Assembly (NCBI GenBank): GCA_963930655.1
Contig: OZ005621.1
Coordinates: 15,301,001-15,365,000 of the forward strand
Reading direction: 5' to 3'
Length of the DNA stretch: 64,000 nucleotides
Source of the DNA: Myrica gale
Lineage: Eukaryota; Streptophyta; Magnoliopsida; Fagales; Myricaceae
Part shown: piece after piece, positions 32,560 through 44,156 of the stretch
How positions within the stretch are numbered: the stretch's first letter is position 1
Layout of the letters: every line of letters begins with the position of its first letter
The notes under the pieces: model-generated
Databases searched by the model: none
The model's input: only the letters and a program-made list of their open reading frames with translations
Told to the model about the DNA's origin: nothing
Program-made: the position numbers and the translations under genes

Positions 32560-35500
32560 AAGGCGGATCAGTTCCAACATACAACCATGAGAGATCATAA
32601 GAAAGCTCAAAATCAAGGGGATTGCCAACTAACTTAATCTTAGCAGCGGCCCAACGAGCAAGGTGATGCGCTTTAACATTCGCATCGCGAAAAACATGAA
32701 AAGCCTTAAACACTGCAAACCACTACTTAAGGAAATAAACTCTTTCACAGCATCAGCAATTCGCCAGTCAACCAGGAGGGGCCATTCATTAATAGCCTTA
32801 ATAACTGTCTCCGAATCTCCTTCCAGAAACACCCTCTGAAAACCGTTTGAACACGCCAATTGCAAACCCAATTTCGCTGCTTCCATTTCGCCCTCAAGAG
32901 GACTTACAGCCTCCAATCGCTTAACCACCGCCCCCAACACCTGACCATCACTGTTATGAGCAAGAGCCGCACCCACCGCATACGTGTCTCGGATGGCAAC
33001 GTCAAAATTCACCTTGATTATATTCGCTGGAGGAGGAGCCCATGGCCGAACTATAACAGAACAAAGTTTGGTGCGCCAAACTTCCCAATGTTCCTTACTT
33101 ATCCTCCCCACCCTACGTACAACTTCCCTGACAGCCCACTTTCAACCCCCATGTTCAACAGCATTCCGAGCCATCCACAACAAGTCCATAGCATTAGCAG
33201 CATATAGTTGAAACAATAATTGGTTTTCCAGAGGAATTCCAAAAGCTTGATGAGGGTGAAGAATATTCCAAATCCAGTCGACAATCCTCCCGGTTCCAAA
33301 AACCATGCTATTGAGTTGCCATGGAGATTCACTCCACACTGCTCTGCTATAGGGGCACTGAAAAAATAGATGGTTGGTAGTTTCGGGACCTTCACCACAC
33401 AAACCACAGAAGACACTCTCATCGCCCATATCTGCGGTGCCAATACGTTCAGCCACCTTGACCTTCGTAGGAAGAATATCCCACACTATTTTACATAACA
33501 ACAACTTTAAACGATCATGCATGTTAAGCTTCCACAAGTCTTTCCACTGCCGGGGATTTAAAGGAGAAGTAGGGAAGGTACGTCTCTGAACAAGAGCTGC
33601 ATGTACCGATTTGATGCTGAAACTTCCCAACGCATTCAGAGGCCAAAACAGAGTATCAGGTGTACCCTGGTCAGCAGGCTTCAATTTCATAATAGCTTCA
33701 ACAGATTCCATGGTGAACAGAGCATGAAGAAGGCTAACATTCCACCATCCCGAATCCTCCAACATAAGATCCTTTACAGTCACTTCGTCCATCGGGATGT
33801 CTACACCTTCTTTTGCTATTGGGAGAAAACCAGTCAACGTTTGGATCCACGGGTCCCGCCAGAGATATAGGTCACGACCGTTTCCCACACGATAACATAA
33901 CCCAACCTTCAGAACATCACGATTTTTCATGATACTTTGCCATAGCCACGATGCATGATTACCCGCACCTACTGCCCAAAAGTTCCGACCTTTGACATAT
34001 TTCCCCAACATGACACGAACCCACAAACTAGTATTATCAGTCAGCAGTTTCTAGACTAATTTTGAAATAAGGGCTTTGTTGATCTCCGAAAACAAACGTA
34101 TCCCCAAGCCTCCAGACCCTTTTGGGACTCAAATGGATTTCCAGCCTTTCAAAGAAAGGTGACGCGATGTGTCATTCTTATAACCCCACCAAAAGTTTTT
34201 TGTTGCTCAGTCTAAATCACGACACCAGGAGTCAGACAAAGAATAATAGCTCATTAGATATGAAGGAATTGCGCTAGCCACTGATTTTATCATAACTGTT
34301 CTCCCCGCCTAAGATAATACCTTAGTCTTCCAACCCGAAAGTTTCTGAAAAAATTTCTCTTTAATCTCATCCACCGCTTTCGCGTGATTCCGAGGAAATA
34401 ATAAAGGAAGACCCAAATGTTTAGCTTTGGGGGGCAATTTTTTTAACGCCAAAAGATCCAGAATAGCCAGTATAGACTGCCCACAAAAATTCTTACTGAA
34501 ATGAACATAAGATTTTGCTATATTCACTTTCTGACCTGACCAAGCCATATACTTGTCGAAGCAATCATTTATGGACTGAGCTTCCCGAGTATTTGCCTTA
34601 GCAAATAATAAAAGATCATATGCAAACAATAAATGGGAAATGCTAGGCGTCGAACGACTCAATTGGATTCATTTTAGGCTCCCATTTCTTTCCGCACGTA
34701 ACATCAGGCGAGAGAATACTTCAGTGCATATAGGGAGATATAGGATCACCTTGCCGAAGACCCCTTGTTGGGTAGATCCTTCCAAAGGGGCTACCATTAA
34801 TGAGGATAGAGAATGATGAAGTCGATATACATTGCCTCACCCATTTAATCCAAACCGGACTAAACCCGAACATCTCCATCACTTTTAGCACAAATTCCCA
34901 TTCTACCCGATCATAAGCTTTTTCCATATCCACCTTTATCGCCATCCATCCCTCCCGACCTTTTTTGTGGTTCATTCCATGGAAAATCTCAGCGACCACA
35001 ATATAATTATCATGTATATCACGTCCCGGAACAAAACAAGCTGAAAGGGAGAAATAATATTCGGAAGGACCGATTTGAAACGTTCGGACATGATTTTGGA
35101 AATAAGCTTATAAATCACATTACAAAGACTAATATGCCTGAATTGACTAACCTTAGAAGGATTCTCCACCTTCGGGATCAAAGTAATATTAGTAGAATTT
35201 AATTCCGGTAAAAGCTCTCCCGAAATAAAAAATTCTTGCACTTCATTAACAATGTCCGCTTCCACAACATTCCAAAAATGCTTATAAAATAGTATTGTCA
35301 TACCATCTGGGCCAGACACTTTTTCAGAACTCATCTTCCAAAGAGTAGAATGTATTTCCTCTGCCTCCGTCATAGAAATAAGCATAACATTCTCCTCCTC
35401 TATTATCAGAGGCTCAATAAGATTCTCCAAGTCGGCTGGAATAGACGGGTTATTTCCCGTCCTATTGCCTTTCTCCCCGAAATCCAGCCCGCCTCCTTAG

Positions 35501-36628
35501 TTTTTAATTTCAGTAATTGATTCTACATCGTCTTATCACTGTGGAAGCATGATAGAACTTAGTATTCAAATCACTTGATATCAGCCATATCTCACGAGAT
35601 TTCTGCTGCCAAAGTGACTCACGCATCAGATACTTATCCAACGCCAAATTCAATTGAGTAGCCACTGTAATATTATATGTCGTAGGCTCCGCATGCTGAT
35701 AGATATCAAGCTGCTCCTTCACACTTTTAATAGCCGATTGAATATGTCCAAAAACATATTTATTCCATTTACGTAGAGAAAACCGAACTGCACGGATCTT
35801 TTTGAAAACCGTAATCCCATGGCCTGCCTCACTCACCGAATTCCATGCGTCGGACGCAACATCCATACAAGATGAATTATTCAACCAAAAACCTTCGAAT
35901 TTAAAAGGTTTAGGAGCAATATCAACAGAACCAAATAAAGATAATAATAATGGACAATGATCCGAATTAGTGATAGGATAATGAGAAATAATCGCATTGG
36001 GGTAGCTCACCCTCCAAGGAAGATTCGAGATACCTCTGTCCAATCTCTCTCGTATATTGGCGAATCCAGGACGCTTGTTGCACCAAGTAAACTTTGAACC
36101 CACAAATCCAAGATCAACAAAACCCATAGTCAACATAAAGAGACAACCCACTGGACGAAGATATGGAACAAGCACGTCCACCCTGCTTTTCAGTTGAGCT
36201 AGTGATATCATTGAAATCCCCCAAACAAAACCACGGTTTTTGTGAGTCCTAATTCAAACTCTTCAAATCATTCCAGAAAGCAGTCTTGTCCCTCCAAACA
36301 GCCGGCCCATAAACTAGAGAGCAAAGAAACACTGGATCATCACCACCAGGATCCACCTCTAAATGAAAAAAATTCCTAGATTGCACAAGCAAAGAAAAAC
36401 GAAACTCCGGCCGCCAACAAAACATCAGCCTACCATGACGACCTACCGGAGGAACAGTACTAAAAAAGAAAACCCAACAGATTTCAAAACACAAGAAACA
36501 ACAACACAGTCGATCATAGTCTCCATCAAAAAAATTCCCAACGGATCAATTGTTTTCACAATATCCCGAAGGGCTCTAGCTGCCGAAGGTCGGCCCAACC
36601 CCCGACAGTTCTAGGAAAGGAGCTTCAT
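32560..36628 (-). pseudogene. LINE ORF2: endonuclease, reverse transcriptase, zf-RVT, RNase H
   Basis: The ATG at 36628 overlaps the ORF1 stop as ATGA. The start MKLLS-stop-NCRGLGRPSAARAL shows TAG for the usual tryptophan of the endonuclease. Endonuclease motifs continue (WFCLGDFNDI near 36225, then DLGFVGSKFTWCNKRPGFAN, SDHCPLLLSL). Reverse transcriptase follows at 35430-34309 (EKVSGPDGMTILFYKHFW, GLRQGDPISPY), but the catalytic FADD box reads FAYDLLLF. Zinc-binding region (CGLCGEGPETTNHLFFQC) at 33390-33360, then RNase H (NFDVA, GEMEAAKLGL, LEGDSE) at 33020-32800. At least five stops or frameshifts separate these blocks. Confidence 0.9.
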
Positions 36629-38159
36629 GGAGTGGTTGGGGGCATGGTCTGGCCCGCCTCCTCAGCCGTAAAAGAAATATGTGCCCCACCTAACATCACC
36701 TCATGCGTATCAGAATAAACTTTCTTCCCTGCACGTCCCATCTTCAGCACACGCCTAAGACGAGTGATTTTTGTTCTGCTTTTGATACCCATATTAAAAG
36801 GCTCATCCACTGACGAAGCGAATACATTATCTGCCATTATCAACTTCTCTTTGCCGCGCTTGGGTTCTGGACTCAAAGATGGCCCACCAGCCTCATTATG
36901 ACGTTTTTGGCCTTGACAAATCACTTCATCCACCACTCCCAGCCCACTACGATTTCCCATATCTGGCCCCGTATGCACAAATCCATTCATCACGAGATTA
37001 TTTTCACAAACAGACTCACTATCAAACTTCAGCCCATTAAATCTTTCAGAGCCCAATTGCAACTCATCTAGAGACTTACTCGTCATCTCAAGCGGGAGGG
37101 TGGCCCCTACATTCACGGAATCAGATACCGTGTCGTTAGCAATTTGTAAATGTGCAGGATATGATACCGTTTCTAGCCCAGAAATCACAGAGCAATCAAA
37201 ACCACTTTCAAAGCTTTGAATAACCTGCATGGTATCCGCTTGTCCCGCAGAAACCGCAGACCTTCCATTTTTTTCCAAACCAGCCAAATTCTCGTGCACA
37301 GTCACCTCACTAGTTTTTGTAGACAGAAAACAAAGGCCCACTTGTTCCACCGGCGATACTTCCACCATACCAGACACGACTGGAGGCTTAGAGGACCCAA
37401 ACGACGGCCGATCAGCTGTACCAATAGAGGTTATAGCTCTATCCCAACCTTGCTCTCCAGTGAGGCGTGGAATCCAATTACAACGCATCTTGTCAGATAA
37501 AGCATAATTCATAGGATGTGGTGGATTATCATAGCAAGCGCCAATAGTATGATCCAAAAGACCACAATGGAAACAAAGTGAAGATAGCCTCTCATACTTA
37601 AACCCAATCCACACTGTATTGCCATCCTCCCGAGAAAACAGAAAACCAGGCTCCAGAGGTTGAGATATAGCAAACCTAACTTTCAACCTGATAAACGAAT
37701 GGTGATCATCTATATTGTGCATCTCCAGAATAATTCCCAGCATACCTCCAATTAACCGTGCATTAGCTTCATCCTCAAGTTCCAATGGTAAGCCATGGAT
37801 CTGAATCCAATACTCCACATCAGATAACTCCACTTCATCTAAGGTTCGGGATGGATCCCACTCCTTTAGAATCATATACAAACCCTTAAAATTCCAAGGA
37901 CCCTGGTACAGAATGCGATCCTTATCAGCAGACAAGGCAAATGTAAATATAAATATGTTTGCACCAGCGTCCTCTACCTTTAAAGACGTAGCAAACCTCC
38001 ATCCCTGCATAATAAGCGGCTGGATAATATGGAAAGGATAATCCTTCTTTGATACCACGACACCCTACGAACAAGATTCGCCCGACTACAGTTTGGTTTC
38101 AACAAACCCGAAACATCATTCCACGACAGCTTCTATGTTTTCTCTATTATTTCCTCCAT
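36625..38159 (-). pseudogene. LINE ORF1: DUF4283 and CCHC zinc knuckle protein
   Basis: The ATG at 38159 starts a short N-terminus matching the second LINE copy (SWNDVSGLLKPN). It has a TAG in place of a codon near 38135 and a frameshift near 38055. From 38058 the frame is open for 477 codons: DUF4283 nucleic-acid-binding region (about residues 10-150 of this segment) and a zinc knuckle CFHCGLLDHTIGAC with exact CX2CX4HX4C spacing (residues 162-175). A long Ser/Gly-rich linker and a basic patch near the end (SRTKITRLRRVLKMGRAGKK) follow. ORF1 proteins of this type bind the LINE RNA. Confidence 0.88.
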
Positions 38160-38396
38160 AAGAAACACTGACCAAAACGCATCCAACCAGATCCAGATCA
38201 AAGAATAACTATCACACCAACCAACAACCAGTAGGAAAGATAAGGAAAATAAGAAAACAGAAGAGGCAATAAGCAGCCCAACCGTCGGCAAAGAGGAGAG
38301 GAATGGAAAGAGCGAAGCGCTCAGAAGCTCGCAAAGAGCGGTTTAAGGGTTTAACTCTCTTTTTGTAGGAATTAATGATGTTGTAATATTGTTTTG

Positions 38397-38575
38397 TTAT
38401 AGTCTCATCATTCTTTTTGGATTTTTTGTTTGAAAATCTAAAATCAAATTACAAGTTCTAAAATTAATTTTCTCAAACTCCAACTCCAATACTTTTCTCA
38501 AATTCTAATATTTTTTCACAAACTCCAACAACTTTTTACAAAATCTAATATATTTTTATAAATTCCATAGTATGA
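38397..38575. repeat. Dispersed repeat, second copy of 19601-19770
   Basis: From TTATAGTCTCATCATTC onward the sequence follows the copy at 19601, including 'tctaaaatcaaattacaag' and 'ttttcacaaactcca'. It directly abuts the right target duplication of the LINE. Confidence 0.85.
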
Positions 38576-39288
38576 ATCATAGGTGAAAAACATCTCATTT
38601 TTTCCATTAACGTATAATTTATAGGACGCAGAGGATTTTGATAACATGCATCAATGGAATGATCCAGAAGACCACAATGAAAGCAAAAAGAGGACAATCT
38701 CTCATACTTAAATCCTGCCCAAACGGATCCACCATCCTCAGAAATGAGAAAACCTCAGCTCCAGAGGTTTCGAACTAGGAAGCAATTCTTTATACGAACA
38801 AAAGAGTGATAGTCATCTACATCGTCCAACTTCAATATCTTCCCCAACATACTCCCAATGAGACGAGCATTATCTTCATCCACAATTTCCAATGGTACAC
38901 CATGAATCTGAACCCAAAACACCACATCTGATAAAATCACTTCATTAATTGTTTGCGACGAAGTCCATTCCTTCAAGATCATGTAAGACCCTTTAAAATT
39001 TCAAGGACCCTGCGACAGAATACGATCCTTCTCATCCAGAGAACCAAAGGTAAAAACAAACCTATTAGGGCCCGCATCCTCAATCTTCAAATCCGAAACA
39101 AACCTTCAGCCAAACATGATAAGCGGCTGAATAATCTGAAAAAGGGTGCACCTTCTTCGACACCAACCTGCCCACCAAAGACACCTGATGAACAGTATTC
39201 TCCCTACTATGGTTAGGCTTCAACATGCCCGATAGATCATTCCACGACAACTGGTTCGTCTTCTTTATTAACTCCTCCATAAGACACT

Positions 39289-40585
39289 GTTAGCCCAAGG
39301 TTGTTTTGCAAACAATCCTTAAATGATTTTGATGATAACAAAATTCTCTTTGATTGTAGACTTTTTGATTTTACTTTGTCAAATCCATCATTTCCAAATT
39401 TTATCTCAAATGGATTAATGTTCTCTTACTAAAAACTTCCTTGAGAAAACTTAAGCAGCTTTACACTTGTTAAAACAAACTTTTCTCCTTTGTGGAAGTC
39501 TTTAAAAAGGTTTCTAAATGGTTTTGAAGCTTATAGAATCTGCTTTTTACTTCCAGGATGCTTAGGTGTCGACACATACAGGACATGTGTCAACACTTGC
39601 ACTTACTCCCGAGACTAGAAATCATGGTGTCGAGACATACATGACATGGTTTCGACACATTGTACTAACTCCCGAATGGTGAAAACATGGTGTCAACACA
39701 TATGTGACATGGTGTCGACACATTGCACTAACTCCCGATTACTCACTTTTTGCTCATTTTCTAGGTGTCAGCACATGCTATTTGATGTGTCAGCACATCT
39801 CACGAAGTTGAGGATTTTCTGGAAAGCAATCAGACGCATTTATTTGCTCCTCATTTCACGGGCAACTTTCCAACGACCATCTCACCTACCCCATCGACCG
39901 TTGAAGAAGATTTTGTTTAAATTCAAAACCAGTAGTTGGAGAAAGTTAGAGATCTCTTACCTACTTGCACGACATTGGCAATTACTCCTTTACCTAACTT
40001 TTGAGAAAAGAGAGAAAGCTCAGAGAAGAGTGAAGTTCCGCATCCTTTGAGAAGGCCTGCTCTTTCACCATCATATTTTTCGAGTCTTCTATATTGTAAA
40101 AACATTCTCTCTCCTACCCGTGTGCCACTCACTTGTAAATTCGGCTTTAAGAGCCAATACTTGAGTTTTCCCTTGTACCCACTTCATTTAAAACTTGAGA
40201 GTGTTGGGTAAACATTGGGTCCTACTTGTAAGAGTAGAAGAAATCCTCTAGGTTGTGAGGATTTGTGAAAGTTTAAGCGTGAGCTTTGAAAATGCTTTGT
40301 AACGGTTCCTTAGCACCCCAGAAGCTAAGGTGTACTTGCTATTCGATTATAGTAAGGGAAGCCTAAGGAAGTCTATAGCCTTGGGGGTGGATGTAGGCAA
40401 GGATTGACTGAACCACCTAAACATACAGTGTCTTCTCTCTATCTCTTCATCTCCTTAATTTTGCATATATTGTTGTTCATTAATCTTTCGTCTTTCCTTT
40501 TGTTTGTGCTTAAGTCTCTTTGCAAACGTATAAAAAGTTTTGAAACCCAATTCACTCCCCCTCTTGGGTTGCTCTTGGTCTTTCA
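39289..40585 (+). mobile_element. Solo LTR inserted in the LINE fragment
   Basis: It starts TGTTAGCCCAAGG and ends GGTCTTTCA. GACAC flanks it on both sides (39284-39288 and 40586-40590), a perfect 5-bp duplication. The 3' end with CCCCCTCTTGGGTTGCTCTT is typical of Copia-type LTRs. No internal region remains, so it is a solo LTR. Confidence 0.92.
39550..39740. repeat. Sub-repeats with GTGTCGACAC palindromes in the LTR
   Basis: About three copies of a roughly 65-bp unit are present, each with 'actcccga', an ATGGTGTCxAxACAT block and a second GTGTCGACACAT-like block. GTGTCGACAC is a perfect palindrome. The repeat sits in the upstream part of the LTR, where enhancers of LTR promoters usually lie. 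Confidence 0.75.
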
Positions 40586-40785
40586 GACACAACAGATGAA
40601 AAAATTGGGGTATACTCACTCTAGATAAGAAACTCACTGAGAAGGAAAGGAGAAACGGATCAGGAGAGCAACAAAGAAAGAACGAAACAAAGACAGCCAG
40701 CAACGACAGAAAACCATAGGAGAGGAAAAGAGAGAGCACGACGCTAAGAAGCTCACAAGGAGTGGTAGCGTGACTTAGCTGTTAA

Positions 40786-41372
40786 TTTCTTCATTACAGT
40801 GGTGTTTATAGATTTTAGTACATCTTCATCCTTTTACCAGTCTCTGGAAGCATCATGCTTTATTATGACTCTCTATCTCATTTGTAAGTACGAAAATGAT
40901 GGTACCAGTCTTTATATTTGTGCACGTTGTAATCCTGATCAGCAGAGTAGAGAATCTAGCCTTAAACTTATACAGAATGAGATTACACTCTTCCCCGACC
41001 ATGGAAGATAGAGGTTTATATTTAGAACGACTTCAAAAAACTTTTCCTATGGTTTAACATGCATCCGTGAGGTATCTGTCATGAATTGGACAAGGTGGAG
41101 CAGAAGGATGGACATAGACACATATATCTGTCTCAGTTAGTTAGGCAGTACCACAGGAACCGCAAGACGTACACTAAGGAAAATAATCTTGGAAAATATT
41201 TAGTTAAAATAGGAAAAAATATTTAATTTATAAGCGTAATATCTTCCTTAATGTAAGGGGCATGCGTTGTCTACATTTTTATGTCAATGTAATATAATTA
41301 ATAGGGAACATTATTGTGAAATACAAAGATACAACATCCTCTACAAAGATACAAAAGCATTCTTCGCGATAA
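40786..41372. other. Intergenic, no recognisable gene
   Basis: A frame of 70 codons at 40799-41011 starts at a GTG and resembles no family I know. Nothing else is supported. Confidence 0.45.
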
Positions 41373-41734
41373 TGTTGGGAAAAACGTCACGAAAATTCAA
41401 AGAAATAAACACCAAGAATTATGTGGTTCGGCCCCAATCTGGCCTACGTCCACCCCAAAGCAATTTTATTAAGAAAGCTTATGAAAATCACTCTACCCAC
41501 CCCAATACAATATTCACACCACTCTCTTTCTCTTCCTCTCTCTCTGCCTAATGCTCACGCTCTCACGTGCTCACGTGCCTTTTCCCCTATAACATAAGCC
41601 TCTATTTATAGAAAAAATACAAAGAGAAAACCCTAAGAGAAATCTCAGACAAACTAGAAGTAGGGAGGAAGTATACTTCCACTATAAGTCTACTTTTATT
41701 CCAAGTATATCTCATATGGGTGTGGACCCCAACA
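41373..41734 (-). mobile_element. Small solo LTR, Copia-like
   Basis: The plus-strand sequence begins TGTTGGG and ends CCCCAACA. GATAA flanks both sides (41368-41372 and 41735-41739), a perfect 5-bp duplication. The minus strand carries TATAAATA (41610-41603), which indicates minus orientation. The LTR is 362 bp; no internal domain remains. Confidence 0.9.
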
Positions 41735-42880
41735 GATAATTGGGCATTGGCGTCGACTTCTGGACCTGCCGAATATGTTCAGGGTGGCTGCACACTGAAC
41801 TTGGGAACGGGTGAACCCCAAACAAATCGTGCTCTAGACCACATGCAGCCAAAACGGTATAACGAGTCGCCAGCCTTTTGCGGTTTTCTTAAATGTATGA
41901 ATTCCTGCATAGAGAAAGATTTCAAATAAATCTCAGAAGAAAAAAAAAATCTATAGTCCACAATCACAGACGCGAGTCTTTAGTCCAATCCATTGAAACC
42001 AGCATTAATGCAATAATATTTTCTTTATTAACAACAAAGAATCGGGAAACAAAACAAAATGGTTGCTATATACTTACTAAACTGTATGGATGATTTTTAC
42101 TTTCTCCACCATATTTTTCCTTTTCCTTAATACTGTTGTGGATAGCAGGCAGATCGGTGGTCATGAGGGAACCATGCCAGTGCCCAAATGGGTGGGTCAG
42201 TTGTCCTCGAAAATAATGACGATCATTAACTAGGCCAGCTGTATAGCTCCCAATACAAGAATCTCGCCTCAAGTTTGCAATTCAGATACTAAGAACAAAA
42301 ATTCTCTACAATTCCAGCCAACATCAGCTTCCCAGTATAAATAGTCGAGTCCAATTCAGAGTCGACAAAAAATGACTTAGCAAAACATTAAATGTTCTAA
42401 AACTCACATTGTCTAGAGCTTCACATGAGTATTATTAAATACTGCAAGGTTCAGAAGGTGTGAGTCTCGGATGGGATCCTTTGCATGCAATTTCATGTCC
42501 GGATTGCACGGTGCAATTCAAATAAAGATAGACAATGGATCCTCTTGTAGGGTCTATGCTGCTCGAAACTTTACATTGACAGTATTAAATGGTATAAAAT
42601 TTACTTGATATGTAATATCTCTCTCCCAATTGCACGGTGCAATCTGGATAAGAAATTGCAAAGAATCTTGTACTCTGACTCTCTATCCTAAAGGAGCCTG
42701 AAATTCGAGCAAGAAAATCTGACATCAGTGAAACTACATCAAAGCAATAAACATAGAGATAGACAATAAAGTTAAGCTATAATAGGTCAAGTACGAAAAT
42801 ATTATGGTATACAACTAAATGAAGATAGTGGATAATTAAAGGTCGTGTTATGCCATTTTTCTTCAAGTAAGCATAAAACC
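41735..42880. other. Intergenic, no recognisable gene
   Basis: The plus-strand frame following the solo LTR (to 41929) is open and cysteine-containing, but I cannot assign it. The phrase ATTGCACGGTGCAAT, a perfect palindrome, occurs near 42629, and GATTGCACGGTGCAATTC near 42503. Confidence 0.45.
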
Positions 42881-42883
42881 AGC

Positions 42884-43330
42884 TCAACTACAACCAGAGT
42901 CCGAATCCAAAATAAAGGCAGGAATAGACTGTAAACTAAGAAAACCAAAAACATCATTAGCAGCAGCCCATTTAGCAAGTCGGTGCACCATTTTGTTTCG
43001 TCGTCGTGAAACCCAATCAATAGAATGCTGCGGATGAGTTTGGAAAAAACTTCGAATAGCAGAAATCCATCCTTCCGTATGCCAACCAATACGAGCAGCC
43101 TGGTCAAATATATCTTGGACAAGGACTAAACAATCTGATTCAAAAAGAATTCTAGGAAGGGGTTGATCAGTAGCTATGCGAACTGCTGCAGAAAGAACAG
43201 CGGTTTCACCAAGAAGAGGATCTTGTGAAGGTATACGCAGTATAGAGGGAGCCATCATGATTGCGAAACACAACCGCCAAGACCGAGTGTGTTATGCCAT
43301 TTACTTGCCCAAAAAAAATGGAAACTTTTC
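42884..43330 (-). pseudogene. LINE RNase H fragment
   Basis: On the minus strand, VLAVVFRNHDGSLYTAY leads (with a frame change near 43220) into LGETAVLSAAVRIATDQPLP, FESDCLVLVQDIF and VSRRRNKMVHRLAKWAA. This is the RNase H-like C-terminal domain found at the end of plant LINE ORF2, with the E and D positions (GETA, ESD). No polymerase remains. A short isolated 3' fragment. Confidence 0.85.
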
Positions 43331-43854
43331 TTTTTTGCATTATTAAGCAAAAGCATGATTTACTTGTCCACATAAAAGTTTTTGACAATGTTTCCTTATT
43401 TGTATTTTTTCATTATAGTTTAAGCAAAATTAGGAAGGCATTTACTCACCCAGAGAAAAAAAATTGAAAATGTTTTTTTACATTATTTTTAAATAAAATC
43501 AGCAATAAATTTTTAAATTAACTAAAAGTAAAAAAAAAATTATGGCTTCCCCACTGGGCACAATAATACCCAATATTAATTGCTTCTGAAATGGAATCTG
43601 TAACCTAATCTTCTATTTATAAATCCTGAAAACAAATTGTGAAAATTATTTAAAATAAATATAATCTAATTAAATGCTATCAAATCTATTTTTTGAAGGG
43701 ACGTCTCTATCTTCCACCTGTAGTAACAGGTGGCTTATTGCGCCTTATGCATGCTGAAACTTGTTCGTTGCTTAAAATAGCATCTCATAAATGGCTTCAT
43801 CGTACATTGGCGGTCGGCACATCAATTCTCACGCACAGGTAATTAGGTAAAGTT
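43331..43854. other. AT-rich intergenic, nothing recognised
   Basis: Long A/T runs near 43440-43690 and no coding family. Confidence 0.5.
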
Positions 43855-43866
43855 TGCACAACATTT

Positions 43867-44140
43867 TTTTATTTTGGGTAACAAGGGAAATTCGGGCACA
43901 CAATCGCGTGCACCGAGTTCGGACGGACCTGACCCAGTATACATATGAAGTGGCCTCAACGCCACGAAAAACCTCATACCGTGTAGCCCTCCCAAGCCAC
44001 AAATGTCAGTTAAGTCCAGCTTTGCTGGGAGAGTGGCCCCAAGGAATTGTTTGCACCTGAGGGAATTAGAACTTGAGACCTCAAGGGGAGCAAACCCCTA
44101 GGCCCCAAGCTGTGACCACTCAGGCCAACCCCTTGGGGTT
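43867..44140 (-). mobile_element. tRNA-derived SINE
   Basis: On the minus strand the element starts AACCCCAAGGGGTTGGCCTG and contains an A-box (TGGCCTGAGTGGT) and a B-box-like sequence (CAAGTTCTAATTCCC) at the spacing of an RNA polymerase III promoter. It ends in an A-rich tail. Flanks TGCACAACATTT (43855-43866) and TGCGCAACACTT (44145-44156) match at 10 of 12 positions and read as the target duplication. About 275 bp, non-coding, needs LINE machinery in trans. Confidence 0.85.
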
Positions 44141-44156
44141 CATATGCGCAACACTT

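Larger units (their letters stand above)
32501..38359 (-). mobile_element. Full-length L1-type LINE with 14-bp target duplication
   Basis: TTTTTGTAGGAATT is present at both edges (32487-32500 and 38360-38373), a perfect 14-bp duplication. The element is on the minus strand: a 5' leader of about 200 bases, ORF1 (38159-36625), ORF2 (36628 to about 32560) and a short A-rich end at the left. At 5.86 kb it is full length for plant L1 LINEs, yet both ORFs are broken. It probably inserted intact and decayed in place. Confidence 0.92.
38590..40785 (-). pseudogene. Second LINE ORF1 fragment and 5' leader, split by a solo LTR
   Basis: On the minus strand, MEELIKKTNQLSWNDLSGML starts at 39281. After frame changes the DUF4283 part follows: ILKEWTSSQTINEVILSDVV, FWVQIHGVPLEIVDED and IGSMLGKILKLDDVDDYHSF. 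These are close to the ORF1 of the full-length LINE. The zinc-knuckle part is reached near 38650 and the copy ends at about 38590. The leader (40591-40785) resembles the 5' leader of the full LINE (purine-rich, ending in GAAGCTC-like DNA) but is separated from the ATG by the solo LTR. Confidence 0.85.

Noticed and set aside
40799-41011. 70-codon frame with a CxxC-like pair as a zinc protein
   Set aside because: Non-ATG start, no flanking conservation visible, no recognised motif.
41735-41929. Plus-strand frame after the small solo LTR as a host exon
   Set aside because: It is open and cysteine-containing but I could not match any family, and the start is inside the LTR. Left as unassigned.
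43867-44140. A-box and B-box read as a tRNA gene
   Set aside because: No tRNA cloverleaf with anticodon stem can be drawn, the unit is about 275 bp with an A-rich tail and a target duplication, so it is a SINE.
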